Below are positions 43,955 to 52,688 of a stretch of 64,000 nt of DNA, piece after piece; positions within the stretch are counted from its first letter, which is position 1, and the number at the start of each line of letters is the position of its first letter. The stretch comes from an uncultured Clostridia bacterium (GTDB taxonomy: Bacteria; Bacillota; Clostridia; Christensenellales; CAG-314). Made by a program: the position numbers and the translations under genes. The notes below the pieces were generated by a model. That model searched no databases. It had not been told where the DNA came from and saw only the letters and a program-made list of their open reading frames with translations. Location: positions 224,167 to 288,166 of the forward strand of contig CANRFV010000002.1 in assembly GCA_947629985.1 (NCBI GenBank), read 5' to 3'.

Positions 43955-46033
43955 TTATTTGAGCGTTATTTTGATAGTAACGGCTTTGCCCACGATTCCC
44001 GTGTTGCTTTCTGGTTGAATTACGATGTAAAACGTGCCCTTCGCTTGGGGGATATATGTATAAGACGCGGTTGTGGTCTGTCCGATAAGATTGCGGTAAT
44101 CGGGCTGTTCGCCTTCGGCGATCTTGTATATATTGTAGTTCCACACGTCGCCTTTCGACTCCTTCCAGGATAGTTCCAGCCTGCCGTTGCGGAAAGACGC
44201 TTTCGGTTGCGCGGGGGCGGACGGCGTAGCGTCGGGATCGTACAATTCGAAGGTCGAGCCCGTGTCGCGCAGTTGCCAACTTGCGAATGTCCTGCCTTCC
44301 GAAACGTATGGTAGCGCGCCTTCTTGGGCGTTGATCTTGTTGTCCGGGGTGGTGTCCACGCAGGGGAATGCGTCGAGAGACGGAGCAAAGTACCTGTTGT
44401 TTGCAAAGCGGTACCAATGCGCCGTATTTCCGGTGTCCGTCGTTTCGTCGATTACGCGGTTAAAGTAAAAATTGTCGCCGTTGCCCGTGTAAACGACGCG
44501 ATTGTCGTTAAAACTGTTTCCCTTCCATTCACCTTCGCCGTTTGCTTTTTTTGCAATGAACATACTTTTTTTGATGTCTTCGCCGATAACGTTCTTTCCG
44601 TTTTCGGGGGCGGCTTTTATTAGATTTTCGGCGATTTCGAGATTGGTAAGCGCAAGCAGGTCGGGCGAGTTTTTGCGGATATATTCGCGCGACAAAACGT
44701 TTTGCGGTCCCCACGGCACGTAGTCGCACACCGCGATCTGTCCGTATTGGTTGGTATAGGTAAGATTGTCCTCCACGCGGTTGTAAAGTATCTTGCCGTT
44801 TGCGTTTGCCATGGTGGCAATACCGCTCCCTTCGCAGTTGTAGGTGTGGTTGTATTTTACGGTGATGTTTGTGCAGTTCCAGTCGATGTCTATACCCATC
44901 GCGTCGTAAGGCGTGCCCTGACGGTAAATATCGTACACTTCGTTATACGCGATCTCGCTGTCCCGCAAACAGATGGACATCATGCCGCCTTCGCCTTCCT
45001 GCGGCGGGTCGTCCCCGTCGTAATCGTCGCACACATATACGCCCGCGTCGTGTATCAGGTTGCGGTTCATCGTGCAGTTGGTAGCCGCGCCCGCGCTGAT
45101 ACCGCAACAGCCCATATTGTAGCATACGTTGTTGTCGAGATGAACGTCGTAGAAGGTGGTAAACTTCATTTGCATCATGCCGTCGTTCAGTATCCAGCCG
45201 CCCGCGCTTATTCCCGTCCTTCCGATGTTGTATACAAGGTTGTTGGTACACCATACGCCCGTCATCACATATTCGTCGTCGGGGGTGTCGTCGTAATTAT
45301 CTTCAAAGCCGTTTACCTTTATGCCCGCCGTGTTGGCAAAGAAGGGCCTTTCGGGTTCTTCGTAGCACTCGGAGTGGACGACGTTGTTTACGATGTATAG
45401 ATTTTGATAGCGATTTCCGTTTGCATGGTCGTATTCGGCAACGATGCCCACGCCGCCTGCCGTCGTAGTCTTTCTCGAATGCCATATAAGTTCTACTTCG
45501 AGATCGCGTACGACGATATTGGAGCAGCGTACGAGCATTACGCCGCTTACTATACCGATGGAATCGCTCAAATGGTGTACGTCCTGTTCTATTACGATAC
45601 GGGGGCTTTCCGCCGCGTCGCCGTAGGTGGCGATCGTGATGGGGTTGTCGGGTTCGCCGTGGCAATAGCGGATTTCGAGATTGTCTTGAAATACGTCCCC
45701 GCGCTTTAACAAAATTTGGTCGCCGGCTTTGAATTTGAGTTCGTCGCCTTCATGTTTGTCGCGCGTAAACCAGCGTATCGCGTCGATGTTGTAGGGATTT
45801 TCGATAGAGCCGTCGGCGTGGTCTATGTCCTTTCCGTCGGCTGCAACATAGTAGTTTTTGCCGTCGTGAGACTTGGGATACAATGTCTCGTCTTGCAGCG
45901 TCGGGGCTTCGAATTCATAACAGATCTCTTCCGTTCCGCGCGGGAGCAGGAAAGGAATGCTACACGCAATCGCCAATACGATTACGGCGGCAAGCACAAG
46001 CGCGACTATTTTTACGGTTTTCTTCTTTTCCAT
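43955..46033 (-). CDS. Membrane-anchored right-handed beta-helix protein
   Basis: A 692-residue protein. An N-terminal hydrophobic segment (about 8-30, VKIVALVLAAVIVLAIACS) anchors or exports it; the cysteine near its end might be a lipobox, but the -3 residue is poor. Repeated short strands with N-rich turns (NLYIVNNVVHSE, GVWCTNNLVYNIG, VHLDNNVCYNMG, NCTMNRNLIHDAG, ITVKYNHTYNCEG) are the pattern of parallel beta-helix (pectate-lyase-like / DUF1565) proteins. The end looks like a fibronectin-type III or immunoglobulin-like domain (KASFRNGRLELSWKESKG...YNIYKIAEGE). It may bind or cut polysaccharide at the cell surface; no catalytic residues were assigned. It has its own promoter. Confidence 0.82.
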   Translation of the reverse strand: MEKKKTVKIVALVLAAVIVLAIACSIPFLLPRGTEEICYEFEAPTLQDETLYPKSHDGKNYYVAADGKDIDHADGSIENPYNIDAIRWFTRDKHEGDELKFKAGDQILLKRGDVFQDNLEIRYCHGEPDNPITIATYGDAAESPRIVIEQDVHHLSDSIGIVSGVMLVRCSNIVVRDLEVELIWHSRKTTTAGGVGIVAEYDHANGNRYQNLYIVNNVVHSECYEEPERPFFANTAGIKVNGFEDNYDDTPDDEYVMTGVWCTNNLVYNIGRTGISAGGWILNDGMMQMKFTTFYDVHLDNNVCYNMGCCGISAGAATNCTMNRNLIHDAGVYVCDDYDGDDPPQEGEGGMMSICLRDSEIAYNEVYDIYRQGTPYDAMGIDIDWNCTNITVKYNHTYNCEGSGIATMANANGKILYNRVEDNLTYTNQYGQIAVCDYVPWGPQNVLSREYIRKNSPDLLALTNLEIAENLIKAAPENGKNVIGEDIKKSMFIAKKANGEGEWKGNSFNDNRVVYTGNGDNFYFNRVIDETTDTGNTAHWYRFANNRYFAPSLDAFPCVDTTPDNKINAQEGALPYVSEGRTFASWQLRDTGSTFELYDPDATPSAPAQPKASFRNGRLELSWKESKGDVWNYNIYKIAEGEQPDYRNLIGQTTTASYTYIPQAKGTFYIVIQPESNTGIVGKAVTIKITLK

Positions 46034-46092
46034 AATTTTTCCACTTTGCGGGCGGTATCTTACGCTGCGTCCGCGTATTCCTTTCGAAAAAA

Positions 46093-46121
46093 AGTATAGC
46101 ACGGGTTTTGCTAAAAATCAA
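46093..46121 (-). promoter_or_regulatory. Promoter of the beta-helix gene
   Basis: On the minus strand TTGATT and TATACT are separated by 17 bases, 60 bases before the ATG. Confidence 0.6.
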
Positions 46122-46325
46122 CAACACGGTCTAAGAGTTTTCCGCAAAATTTTCCCCTTTAAGCGACTTGGTTGTTGTTGATACCGCCCAAACAAATTAC
46201 CGCTTTGCCACAATGTTATGCGTTCCGACTTGCAACACTCCCCATTTATACAGCCAGTATTAAACGGTGCGGCAAAGGCGCGTCGGCGCGCGGACGGCTT
46301 GCGGCATATAATTTGGTCGATAGTA

Positions 46326-46354
46326 TTGTAAAAAAAGCAAAAAACTGCTACAAT
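46326..46354 (+). promoter_or_regulatory. Promoter of the CotH-like gene
   Basis: TTGTAA and TACAAT are separated by 17 bases, 26 bases before the ATG. Confidence 0.65.
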
Positions 46355-46379
46355 ATTATTAAACAAACAGGGGGACGAA

Positions 46380-47984
46380 ATGAAAAAATTTATTTTGATT
46401 TTGTTGGGTTGCGTAATTATTTTGACATTTGCAGCCTGCGACAAAACGCCTACGCCCGTTCCAACGCCCACTCCCACGCCCGATGATCCGGACGCGTCGT
46501 GGTCGGGGGCTTGGTTCGACGACAAAGTAACCGCCGCCAACGACGACTTTTACGAAGACTATTCCGCCGAAGAAAAGCAATTGTATTACGATTTGTGGAG
46601 CGAAAACGCCGTCGTTTCGGTAAAAATCGACATCGAACCCGCCGAACTTGCCAAAATAAACGAAGCGGTATCCGATTACTACAACGGCAACTCCGCCAAG
46701 GCGGACACCTACCGCAAGTGCAACCTTACCATTACGGTAAACGGCAAGGATTACTATTACGAAGAAGTGGGCATTCGCATGCGCGGCAACACTTCGCGGC
46801 GCGATTTTTGCGACGGCAACGGGCGCATTTACGCCTACGTCCATTTCCGTTTCAGCCTTACCGAAACATTTGACGGCGACGAGTACGAAGGCAACGCCTG
46901 GGGCAAGGAGTGCTACCACGATTGGAGCAACGATCCCGACGGCCGCAAGCAGCGCAAGGATCGCACTTTTGCCACGATGGAAAAGTTTTACTACAAGTGG
47001 AACAAAAACTACGACCAAACCTACATTCGCGAAGTGTACGCCAACCGAATGTTCCGCGCGTACGGCGTTCTTGCGCCGCACATAACGCTTACGCAAATGC
47101 AAATAAAGCAAAACGGCGTTTACCAAAATTTCGGCGTGGGCAATTTGTACGAACTTATCGACAAGCAATTTGTCAAGCGCAATTTCGACAAGCAACACAA
47201 GGGCGGCGACTTGTACAAGTGTACTTACAGCGTGGGGCCTGCCGATCTGCAATCGTTGGACGACTACTTGTTCGGCATCGAAACGGCAACCGAGCGTTAC
47301 AGTTACGACCTTAAAACCAACGACGATCCGGAAGATTTCAACGATCACAAATATATCAAAAAACTCATTACCGTACTTAAACAAAACAAAAATTCCGCCG
47401 ATTTCAAAACCGATTTGGAAGCGATTGTGGATATGGATTACTTTGTGCGGTTCGAGGCGGTCAACTATCTGTTGGGCAACCCCGACTGTATGCGCAACCA
47501 CGCCAACAACTACTACCTGTACTTTACTCCCGACGAAGGCAAGGCGTATGTTATCCCCTACGATTACGACCGCTGTCTGGGCGCCGATATGGATTGGAAC
47601 CCGCACGAATCGATGGTAAACGTGCAACCGTATGCGCAAAGTACCGACGATATGGACAACGCCTTGCACGCGCAGACCATATTGCGCAGCGGCTTGCCCG
47701 AATACCGCGATATGTACACCCAAGCGCTGAAACGCGTGCTTGCCGAGCAGTGGTTTACGTACGACAACTACGATTCCGTTTTCCAAGCGTACAAGCAAAA
47801 TTACGCAACTTTGGCGCGCCCGTCCGAAACGATAATAAATCAATGCGGCGGCAATATTCGCGCCGACAGATTTGTGTTTAACGCAACGGAATCTTCCGAT
47901 ATACGTACAAGCGACGCCAATTTGAGCGTGTCGGAATATATACGACTCAAACGCATTACCGCCGAACGCGGCTTGGACAAATAA
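46380..47984 (+). CDS. CotH kinase family lipoprotein
   Basis: A 534-residue exported protein with a lipoprotein signal (MKKFILILLGCVIILTFAAC, lipid Cys20) and a T/P-rich stalk. The kinase-like domain follows: GIRMRGNTSRRDF (CotH glycine-rich IRxRGxS motif), YGVLAPHITLTQMQIKQNG, NLYELIDKQFVKR, and the metal-binding YVIPYDYDRCLGADM. CotH proteins are atypical kinases that phosphorylate spore coat proteins in Bacillus; lipid-anchored forms like this one are common in Clostridia and their targets are unknown. Start behind GGGGGACGAA. Monocistronic. Confidence 0.9.
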   Translation: MKKFILILLGCVIILTFAACDKTPTPVPTPTPTPDDPDASWSGAWFDDKVTAANDDFYEDYSAEEKQLYYDLWSENAVVSVKIDIEPAELAKINEAVSDYYNGNSAKADTYRKCNLTITVNGKDYYYEEVGIRMRGNTSRRDFCDGNGRIYAYVHFRFSLTETFDGDEYEGNAWGKECYHDWSNDPDGRKQRKDRTFATMEKFYYKWNKNYDQTYIREVYANRMFRAYGVLAPHITLTQMQIKQNGVYQNFGVGNLYELIDKQFVKRNFDKQHKGGDLYKCTYSVGPADLQSLDDYLFGIETATERYSYDLKTNDDPEDFNDHKYIKKLITVLKQNKNSADFKTDLEAIVDMDYFVRFEAVNYLLGNPDCMRNHANNYYLYFTPDEGKAYVIPYDYDRCLGADMDWNPHESMVNVQPYAQSTDDMDNALHAQTILRSGLPEYRDMYTQALKRVLAEQWFTYDNYDSVFQAYKQNYATLARPSETIINQCGGNIRADRFVFNATESSDIRTSDANLSVSEYIRLKRITAERGLDK

Positions 47985-48077
47985 TTCGGCGCTTCGCACG
48001 CGCAAATAATTACAAAATCGCGTTTGTTTTGCCCGCAAACGGGGTACAATATCAATAAATAATTTGCGGAGGCGGCA

Positions 48078-48260
48078 ATGAAAGCGTTTGTAAAGGAAAA
48101 TGATTGTATCGGTTGCGGAATGTGCGCAAATATATGTCCGCAGGTGTTTGAAATAGGCGCAGACGGTCTGTCTCGCGTTGTGGGCAACCCCGACGACTGT
48201 TGCGACGCCGTTGCGGAAGCGGCGGCGGTGTGCCCCGTAAACGCAATAGAAGTAATGTAG
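48078..48260 (+). CDS. Ferredoxin, single [4Fe-4S] type
   Basis: A 60-residue electron carrier. The cluster motif CIGCGMCANICP provides C-x2-C-x2-C-x3-CP, and the distal CPVNAIEV supplies the cysteine-proline pair. The layout is that of short Clostridial and Thermotoga-type ferredoxins with one cubane cluster. GCGGAGGCGGC lies before the ATG. It stands alone, so the partner enzyme is unknown; the anaerobic nucleotide reductase downstream is one candidate user through its activase, which is not in the window. Confidence 0.92.
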   Translation: MKAFVKENDCIGCGMCANICPQVFEIGADGLSRVVGNPDDCCDAVAEAAAVCPVNAIEVM

Positions 48261-48362
48261 CGCAGCGCGCCCGTTACGGCGCGTCGGCACAAATCGTAAA
48301 TAATTTTGTCGAAAATCTTGCGGCGTACCGTAAAATTTTTGATAAAAGCCGAAAATTGGGTA

Positions 48363-48391
48363 TTGACACGGCATATTTTTAATGCTATACT
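48363..48391 (+). promoter_or_regulatory. Consensus promoter of a candidate small RNA
   Basis: TTGACA and TATACT are separated by 17 bases. No gene starts downstream before a strong terminator at 48487-48523. Confidence 0.75.
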
Positions 48392-48396
48392 TTAAC

Positions 48397-48523
48397 CAAG
48401 GTTAAGAATACAGCGTCGGTAACACGGCGCACACAAATATCCCTCCATTTATTTTGTTGTTCAAAACCGACTAAAACTCCTTCATTAAAGAAAAGACGGC
48501 GCTCCATCCGTCTTTTCTTTTTT
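48397..48523 (+). ncRNA. Candidate trans-acting small RNA of about 125 nt with CU-rich loops
   Basis: Transcription from the promoter would start near 48397 and end at a strong terminator with a 13-bp stem AAAGAAAAGACGG/CCGTCTTTTCTTT and T-run. A 5' hairpin GCGTCG/CGGCGC can form. The middle looks single-stranded and carries CCCTCC and ACTCCTTC; the terminator loop is CGCTCCAT. All three CUCC motifs could pair with AGGAGG ribosome binding sites, as in RsaE/RoxS-type small RNAs. No start codon with ribosome binding site is seen inside. Family unknown. Confidence 0.6.
48487..48523 (+). terminator. Terminator of the candidate small RNA
   Basis: A 13-bp perfect stem with an 8-base loop followed by an unbroken T-run continuing into TTTTGTATG. 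Confidence 0.85.
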
Positions 48524-48551
48524 GTATGTATTTTGTGTGTTTTTTTGCGTG

Positions 48552-48875
48552 TTTGCGCCGTGCCGCGCAACAAACGTTGCTTTTGCACACGTTGCAGTCG
48601 TATAATTTTCCGCACACACTAATTATATAATTTTTCGCAAAGCAACTGCCGCGTAGTTCCGCACACGTTACCGTTACATAATTTTCTCAAAACCCAATCG
48701 CCGAATTTTGCACATATCGGTCATAACGCAATTGCGGCACAATACACATTACAGTTCCGCGTAAAACCGCAGCCACGTAGCACCGCGCGGGGCAAATTAT
48801 AACATAACTTTACACGCAATCAACAAAACGTTGCTTTGCGCCGTATCGCGCAACAAAACGTTGATTTTGCACACG
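48552..48875. repeat. Two ~40-bp direct repeats flanking an AT/GC-patchy spacer
   Basis: TTTGCGCCGT...CGCGCAACAAACGTTG.TTTTGCACACG occurs at 48552-48591 and, with a few changes and one added A, at 48835-48875. Between them lie three loose copies of a TATAATTTT-CGCA-type phrase (about 48600, 48622, 48671). No gene is seen in 48524-48900. Confidence 0.7.
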
Positions 48876-48903
48876 GTATGTCAGACACAGCGTTATGTTA
48901 GAC

Positions 48904-48951
48904 ATACTATATGTTGTGTCAAAAATAAAAAAATAACACAATATATTGTGT
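48904..48951 (+). promoter_or_regulatory. Tandem NrdR boxes upstream of the ribonucleotide reductase gene
   Basis: Box 2 ACACAATATATTGTGT (48936-48951) is a perfect palindrome matching the NrdR consensus. Box 1 ATACTATATGTTGTGT (48904-48919) matches with two differences. Their starts are 32 bases apart, about three helical turns, the usual NrdR spacing. NrdR is the ATP-cone repressor of ribonucleotide reductase genes. Confidence 0.88.
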
Positions 48952-48959
48952 TTAATGCG

Positions 48960-48989
48960 TTGACAACTGCCCGCAAATTATTATACAAT
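48960..48989 (+). promoter_or_regulatory. Promoter of nrdD
   Basis: TTGACA is followed by ATTATTATACAAT; the -10 box may be TATACA (16-base spacer) or TACAAT (18). It lies directly after the NrdR boxes. Confidence 0.65.
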
Positions 48990-49112
48990 AAAAAGGCACC
49001 GACTTTGGACGGCGTATTTGCAAATCGTATCTGCGAGCGTGCCGTTTGGGGGAGCGTAAACGTATTGGCGGTATCGTCGTGCGGTGTAGGTTAAATGCGG
49101 AGGATAAATGTC

Positions 49113-51476
49113 GTGTATCAGGTAAAAAAGCGTAACGGACAAATTATCGAGTTCAAACTGTCCAAGATAAGCAACGCCATAATAGGCGCGTTTAACGGTT
49201 GTAAAAAGCCGTACAATCAAGATGTAATAGATATGCTTGCGCTTAAAGTTACCGCGGACTTTATGGACAAGGTAAGCGACGGCGTCGTGTCGGTGGAGGA
49301 CATTCAGGACAGCGTAGAAACCGTGCTTATTCAGGCGGGGTATGCCGACGTTGCCAAAGCGTACATTTTGTACCGCAAACAACACGAAAACGCACGCCGC
49401 GCGGGGCAAACCATATTGGATTACAAGTCGGTGGTGGACAACTATCTCAAAATCGCCGATTGGCGCGTAAAGGAAAATTCCACCGTTACCTATTCGGTAG
49501 GCGGGCTTATTTTGTCCAACAGCGGCGCCATTACCGCAAATTATTGGCTCAGCGAAGTGTACGACGAAGAGATTGCCGAAGCGCATCGCAGCGGCGCAAT
49601 ACATTTGCATGATCTTAGCATGCTTACGGGTTACTGCGCGGGTTGGTCGCTTAAACAACTAATTCAGGAAGGTTTGGGCGGCGTAACAGGCAAAATCACG
49701 TCCGCGCCTGCCAAGCACCTTGCCACGCTGTGCAACCAGATGGTAAACTTTTTGGGCATTATGCAAAACGAATGGGCGGGCGCGCAGGCGTTCAGTTCGT
49801 TCGACACATATCTTGCCCCCTTTGTAAAGGCGGACAACCTTACATACGAAGAAACAAAAAAGTGCATCGAATCCTTTATTTACGGAGTAAATATTCCCAG
49901 CCGTTGGGGCACGCAGGCTCCGTTTAGCAACATCACGCTGGATTGGACCGTGCCCGACGACCTTGCGGAACTGCATTGCATAGTGGGCGGCAAGGAAACG
50001 GACTTCCGCTACAAGGACTGCAAGCGCGAAATGGATATGGTAAACAAGGCGTTCATCGAGACGATGATCGAAGGCGACTGCAACGGCCGCGGTTTTCAAT
50101 ATCCCATTCCCACCTACTCGATAACCAAGGATTTCGATTGGAGCGAAACGGAAAACAACAAACTGCTGTTTGAAATGACCGCCAAATACGGCACGCCGTA
50201 TTTCTCCAACTATATCAACAGCGATATGCAACCTAGCGACGTGCGCAGTATGTGTTGCCGTCTGCGTCTTGACCTGCGCGAACTGCGCAAAAAGTCGGGC
50301 GGATTTTTCGGCAGCGGCGAAAGCACCGGTTCGGTGGGCGTTGTAACCATAAATATGCCGCGCATTGCGTATCTGAGCGCGGACGAAAAGGAATTTTACA
50401 CCCGTCTCGACAAAATGATGGACATTGCGGCGCGTTCGCTCAAAATAAAACGCACCACAATTACGCAATTTATGCAGGCGGGGCTGTATCCTTATACCAA
50501 GCGTTATCTCGGCTCGTTTGACAACCACTTTTCCACGATAGGTCTGGTGGGAATGAACGAAGCGTGCCTTAACGCAAGTTGGCTTTCGTGCGATTTGACC
50601 GACGAGCGCGCGCAACGTTTTACCAAACAAGTACTCAATCATATGCGCGAACGCCTTAGCGACTATCAGGAAAAATACGGCGATTTGTACAATTTGGAAG
50701 CGACTCCCGCCGAAAGTACGGCGTATCGCTTGGCAAAACACGACAAAACGCTGTATCCCGATATGATTTTTGCCGGCAAAAAGGGCGAAACCCCCTATTA
50801 TACCAACAGTTCGCATTTGCCCGTCGGCTTTACTTCCGACATATTCGACGCGCTGGACATTCAGGACGAATTGCAAACCTTGTACACGTCGGGTACCGTA
50901 TTTCACGCCTTTTTGGGCGAACGTCTGCCCGATTGGAAGGCGGCAATGAAGTTGGTGCGCACCATAGCCGAAAATTATCGCTTGCCGTATTACACGCTGT
51001 CGCCCACCTATTCGGTGTGTCCGCAGCACGGCTATCTGGCGGGCGAGCAGTACGAGTGCCCGCATTGCCACGAAAAGACGGAAGTGTACAGCCGCATTAC
51101 GGGGTACTATCGTCCCGTTCAAAATTGGAACGACGGCAAAACGCAGGAGTGGCACGACCGCAAGACATATCAGCCGGACAACAGCACTTTGAAGAAATGT
51201 CTGTTTGCCCACCCCGAAGAAGAACCCGAACACGAGATGTGCGTTTTACGTCCGATGTTGTTTGTTCAGGACAACTGCCCCAATTGCAAAATGGCGGAAT
51301 TGATGCTGGACAAAGCCAACGTTGATTACGACAACGTCAACGCAATGCAAAATGCCGAACTTTCCAAAAAATTTGCAATAAAACTTACCCCCACGCTTGT
51401 AGTGGCGGACGGCGACGGCTACAAAGTGTACGAAAACGCGTCCAATGTGCGCAAGTATATCGAAACCGTCAAGTAG
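49113..51476 (+). CDS. nrdD: Anaerobic (class III) ribonucleoside-triphosphate reductase with fused C-terminal glutaredoxin-like domain
   Basis: A 787-residue glycyl-radical enzyme that makes deoxynucleotides without oxygen. It has an N-terminal ATP cone (KKRNGQIIEFKLSKISNAI), the barrel with the NrdD-type IHLHDLSM and NIPSRWGTQAPFSN, a zinc site (VCPQHGYLAGEQYECPHC), and the glycyl radical loop RITGYYRPVQNW (Gly664). Residues ~712-787 are an added glutaredoxin/NrdH-like domain with CPNC (Cys722, Cys725) and LTPTLVVADGDGYKVYENAS. The GTG at 49113 is preferred over the ATG at 49095 because GCGGAGG lies inside the latter's frame, nine bases upstream. trxB follows. The NrdG activase is not in the window. 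NrdR control is expected. Confidence 0.93.
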   Translation: MYQVKKRNGQIIEFKLSKISNAIIGAFNGCKKPYNQDVIDMLALKVTADFMDKVSDGVVSVEDIQDSVETVLIQAGYADVAKAYILYRKQHENARRAGQTILDYKSVVDNYLKIADWRVKENSTVTYSVGGLILSNSGAITANYWLSEVYDEEIAEAHRSGAIHLHDLSMLTGYCAGWSLKQLIQEGLGGVTGKITSAPAKHLATLCNQMVNFLGIMQNEWAGAQAFSSFDTYLAPFVKADNLTYEETKKCIESFIYGVNIPSRWGTQAPFSNITLDWTVPDDLAELHCIVGGKETDFRYKDCKREMDMVNKAFIETMIEGDCNGRGFQYPIPTYSITKDFDWSETENNKLLFEMTAKYGTPYFSNYINSDMQPSDVRSMCCRLRLDLRELRKKSGGFFGSGESTGSVGVVTINMPRIAYLSADEKEFYTRLDKMMDIAARSLKIKRTTITQFMQAGLYPYTKRYLGSFDNHFSTIGLVGMNEACLNASWLSCDLTDERAQRFTKQVLNHMRERLSDYQEKYGDLYNLEATPAESTAYRLAKHDKTLYPDMIFAGKKGETPYYTNSSHLPVGFTSDIFDALDIQDELQTLYTSGTVFHAFLGERLPDWKAAMKLVRTIAENYRLPYYTLSPTYSVCPQHGYLAGEQYECPHCHEKTEVYSRITGYYRPVQNWNDGKTQEWHDRKTYQPDNSTLKKCLFAHPEEEPEHEMCVLRPMLFVQDNCPNCKMAELMLDKANVDYDNVNAMQNAELSKKFAIKLTPTLVVADGDGYKVYENASNVRKYIETVK

Positions 51477-51483
51477 TATCAAG

Positions 51484-52389
51484 ATGTACGATGTAATTGT
51501 TGTGGGCGGCGGTCCCGCGGGAATAACCGCCGCGCTGTATGCGGCGCGTGCCGGCAAGAGCGTGCTTATTTTGGAAAAGGAGGCTTTCGGCGGACAGATC
51601 GCAACGTCTCCTTGGGTGGAAAATTACCCCGCCGTCAACAAAATAAGCGGCGCCGAACTTGCCGACAATATGTTCAATCAGGCGGTGGCGCACGGCGTGC
51701 AGTTCGATATGGGCACAGCCGCGGTAAAGCCGCAAGGCAACGGCTTTGTCGTAAGCACCGAATACGGCGCGTTCGATTGCAAATCGGTTGTTTTGGCAAC
51801 GGGCGTGTCGCACAAAAAACTCGGCTTGCCCGACGAACAGCGTCTTGCGGGCAAGGGAGTGTGTTATTGCGCGGTTTGCGACGGCGCGTTTTACAAAGAC
51901 AAGGCGGTTTGCGTTGTGGGCGACGGCAACAGCGCGGTACAATATGCGCTGTATCTTTCGGAAATTTGTGCGCAGGTAACGTTGGTTACCCTGTTTGACA
52001 GACTGTTTTGCGACAAGGAACTCGAACAGCGCTTGCGCGGTTGCGAGCGCGTAAGTTGGATGCAGCGCGTGCGCGTAACCGAAATTGTGGGCGACGACAG
52101 GGTGCAAGGCTTGGTTTGCCGCGACGACGACGGCGCCGTTACCTATTTGGATTGCGACGCGGTTTTTGTGGCGATAGGGCAACAACCGCACAATGAAAAC
52201 TTTGCCGAATTGGTGTCTGTCGACGAGCAAGGATATATAATTGCCGGCGAAGATTGTTTAACTACGCGTAAAGGCGTTTTTGCCGCGGGCGACTGCCGTA
52301 CCAAGAGCGTACGTCAATGCGCAACGGCGGTGGGAGACGGCGCGGTAGCGGGTATAGCCGCGTCCGCATACGCCGATACGGTACAATAA
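51484..52389 (+). CDS. trxB: Thioredoxin reductase
   Basis: A 301-residue flavoprotein that passes electrons from NADPH to thioredoxin-like partners. FAD loop VVGGGPAGITAALYAARAG, redox pair CAVC in GVCYCAVCDGAFYKDK, second nucleotide loop VVGDGNSAVQYAL and FAD-binding GVFAAGDCRTKSVRQ are present. The NADP-binding arginine pattern of classic TrxB after the second loop is replaced by LVTLFDR, so a flavodoxin- or ferredoxin-type donor is conceivable. It starts seven bases after nrdD, suggesting that it reduces the glutaredoxin-like domain of that protein. A two-way terminator follows. Confidence 0.9.
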   Translation: MYDVIVVGGGPAGITAALYAARAGKSVLILEKEAFGGQIATSPWVENYPAVNKISGAELADNMFNQAVAHGVQFDMGTAAVKPQGNGFVVSTEYGAFDCKSVVLATGVSHKKLGLPDEQRLAGKGVCYCAVCDGAFYKDKAVCVVGDGNSAVQYALYLSEICAQVTLVTLFDRLFCDKELEQRLRGCERVSWMQRVRVTEIVGDDRVQGLVCRDDDGAVTYLDCDAVFVAIGQQPHNENFAELVSVDEQGYIIAGEDCLTTRKGVFAAGDCRTKSVRQCATAVGDGAVAGIAASAYADTVQ

Positions 52390-52409
52390 AATGCTTATTG
52401 CAACATAGC

Positions 52410-52446
52410 AAACGGCGCAGCGACAATTTTGTCGCCGCGCCGTTTG
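52410..52446. terminator. Bidirectional terminator after trxB
   Basis: The long stem AAACGGCGC-GCGACAA / TTGTCGC-GCGCCGTTT with one internal mismatch has A/T-rich flanks. Confidence 0.7.
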
Positions 52447-52466
52447 CTGCATTAAGAGATAAATCC

Positions 52467-52480
52467 TTGCCGTATTAAGC
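52467..52480. repeat. Direct repeat TTGCCGTATTAAGC, left copy
   Basis: The same 14 bases occur at 55842-55855. The pair brackets the AT-rich helicase gene. A partial second copy (TTGCCGTATTTTGC) lies 20 bases to the right. Confidence 0.6.
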
Positions 52481-52688
52481 AAAAACCCTTGCCGTATTTT
52501 GCGGCTTTATTTCTATTATTTAAGTGTTCTCATTCAGAATAATTATAAAAAAAGCAGGTCGAATTCGATGTTAATGATCCAATTACATTTAATATTTTTA
52601 TTGTGTATTGCAATTGATTTATAAAATTATCGAAAAATTGCCTTAATTCTTTTTTTGTGCTATACTGTTGATAAATTACGGTGGAGCC

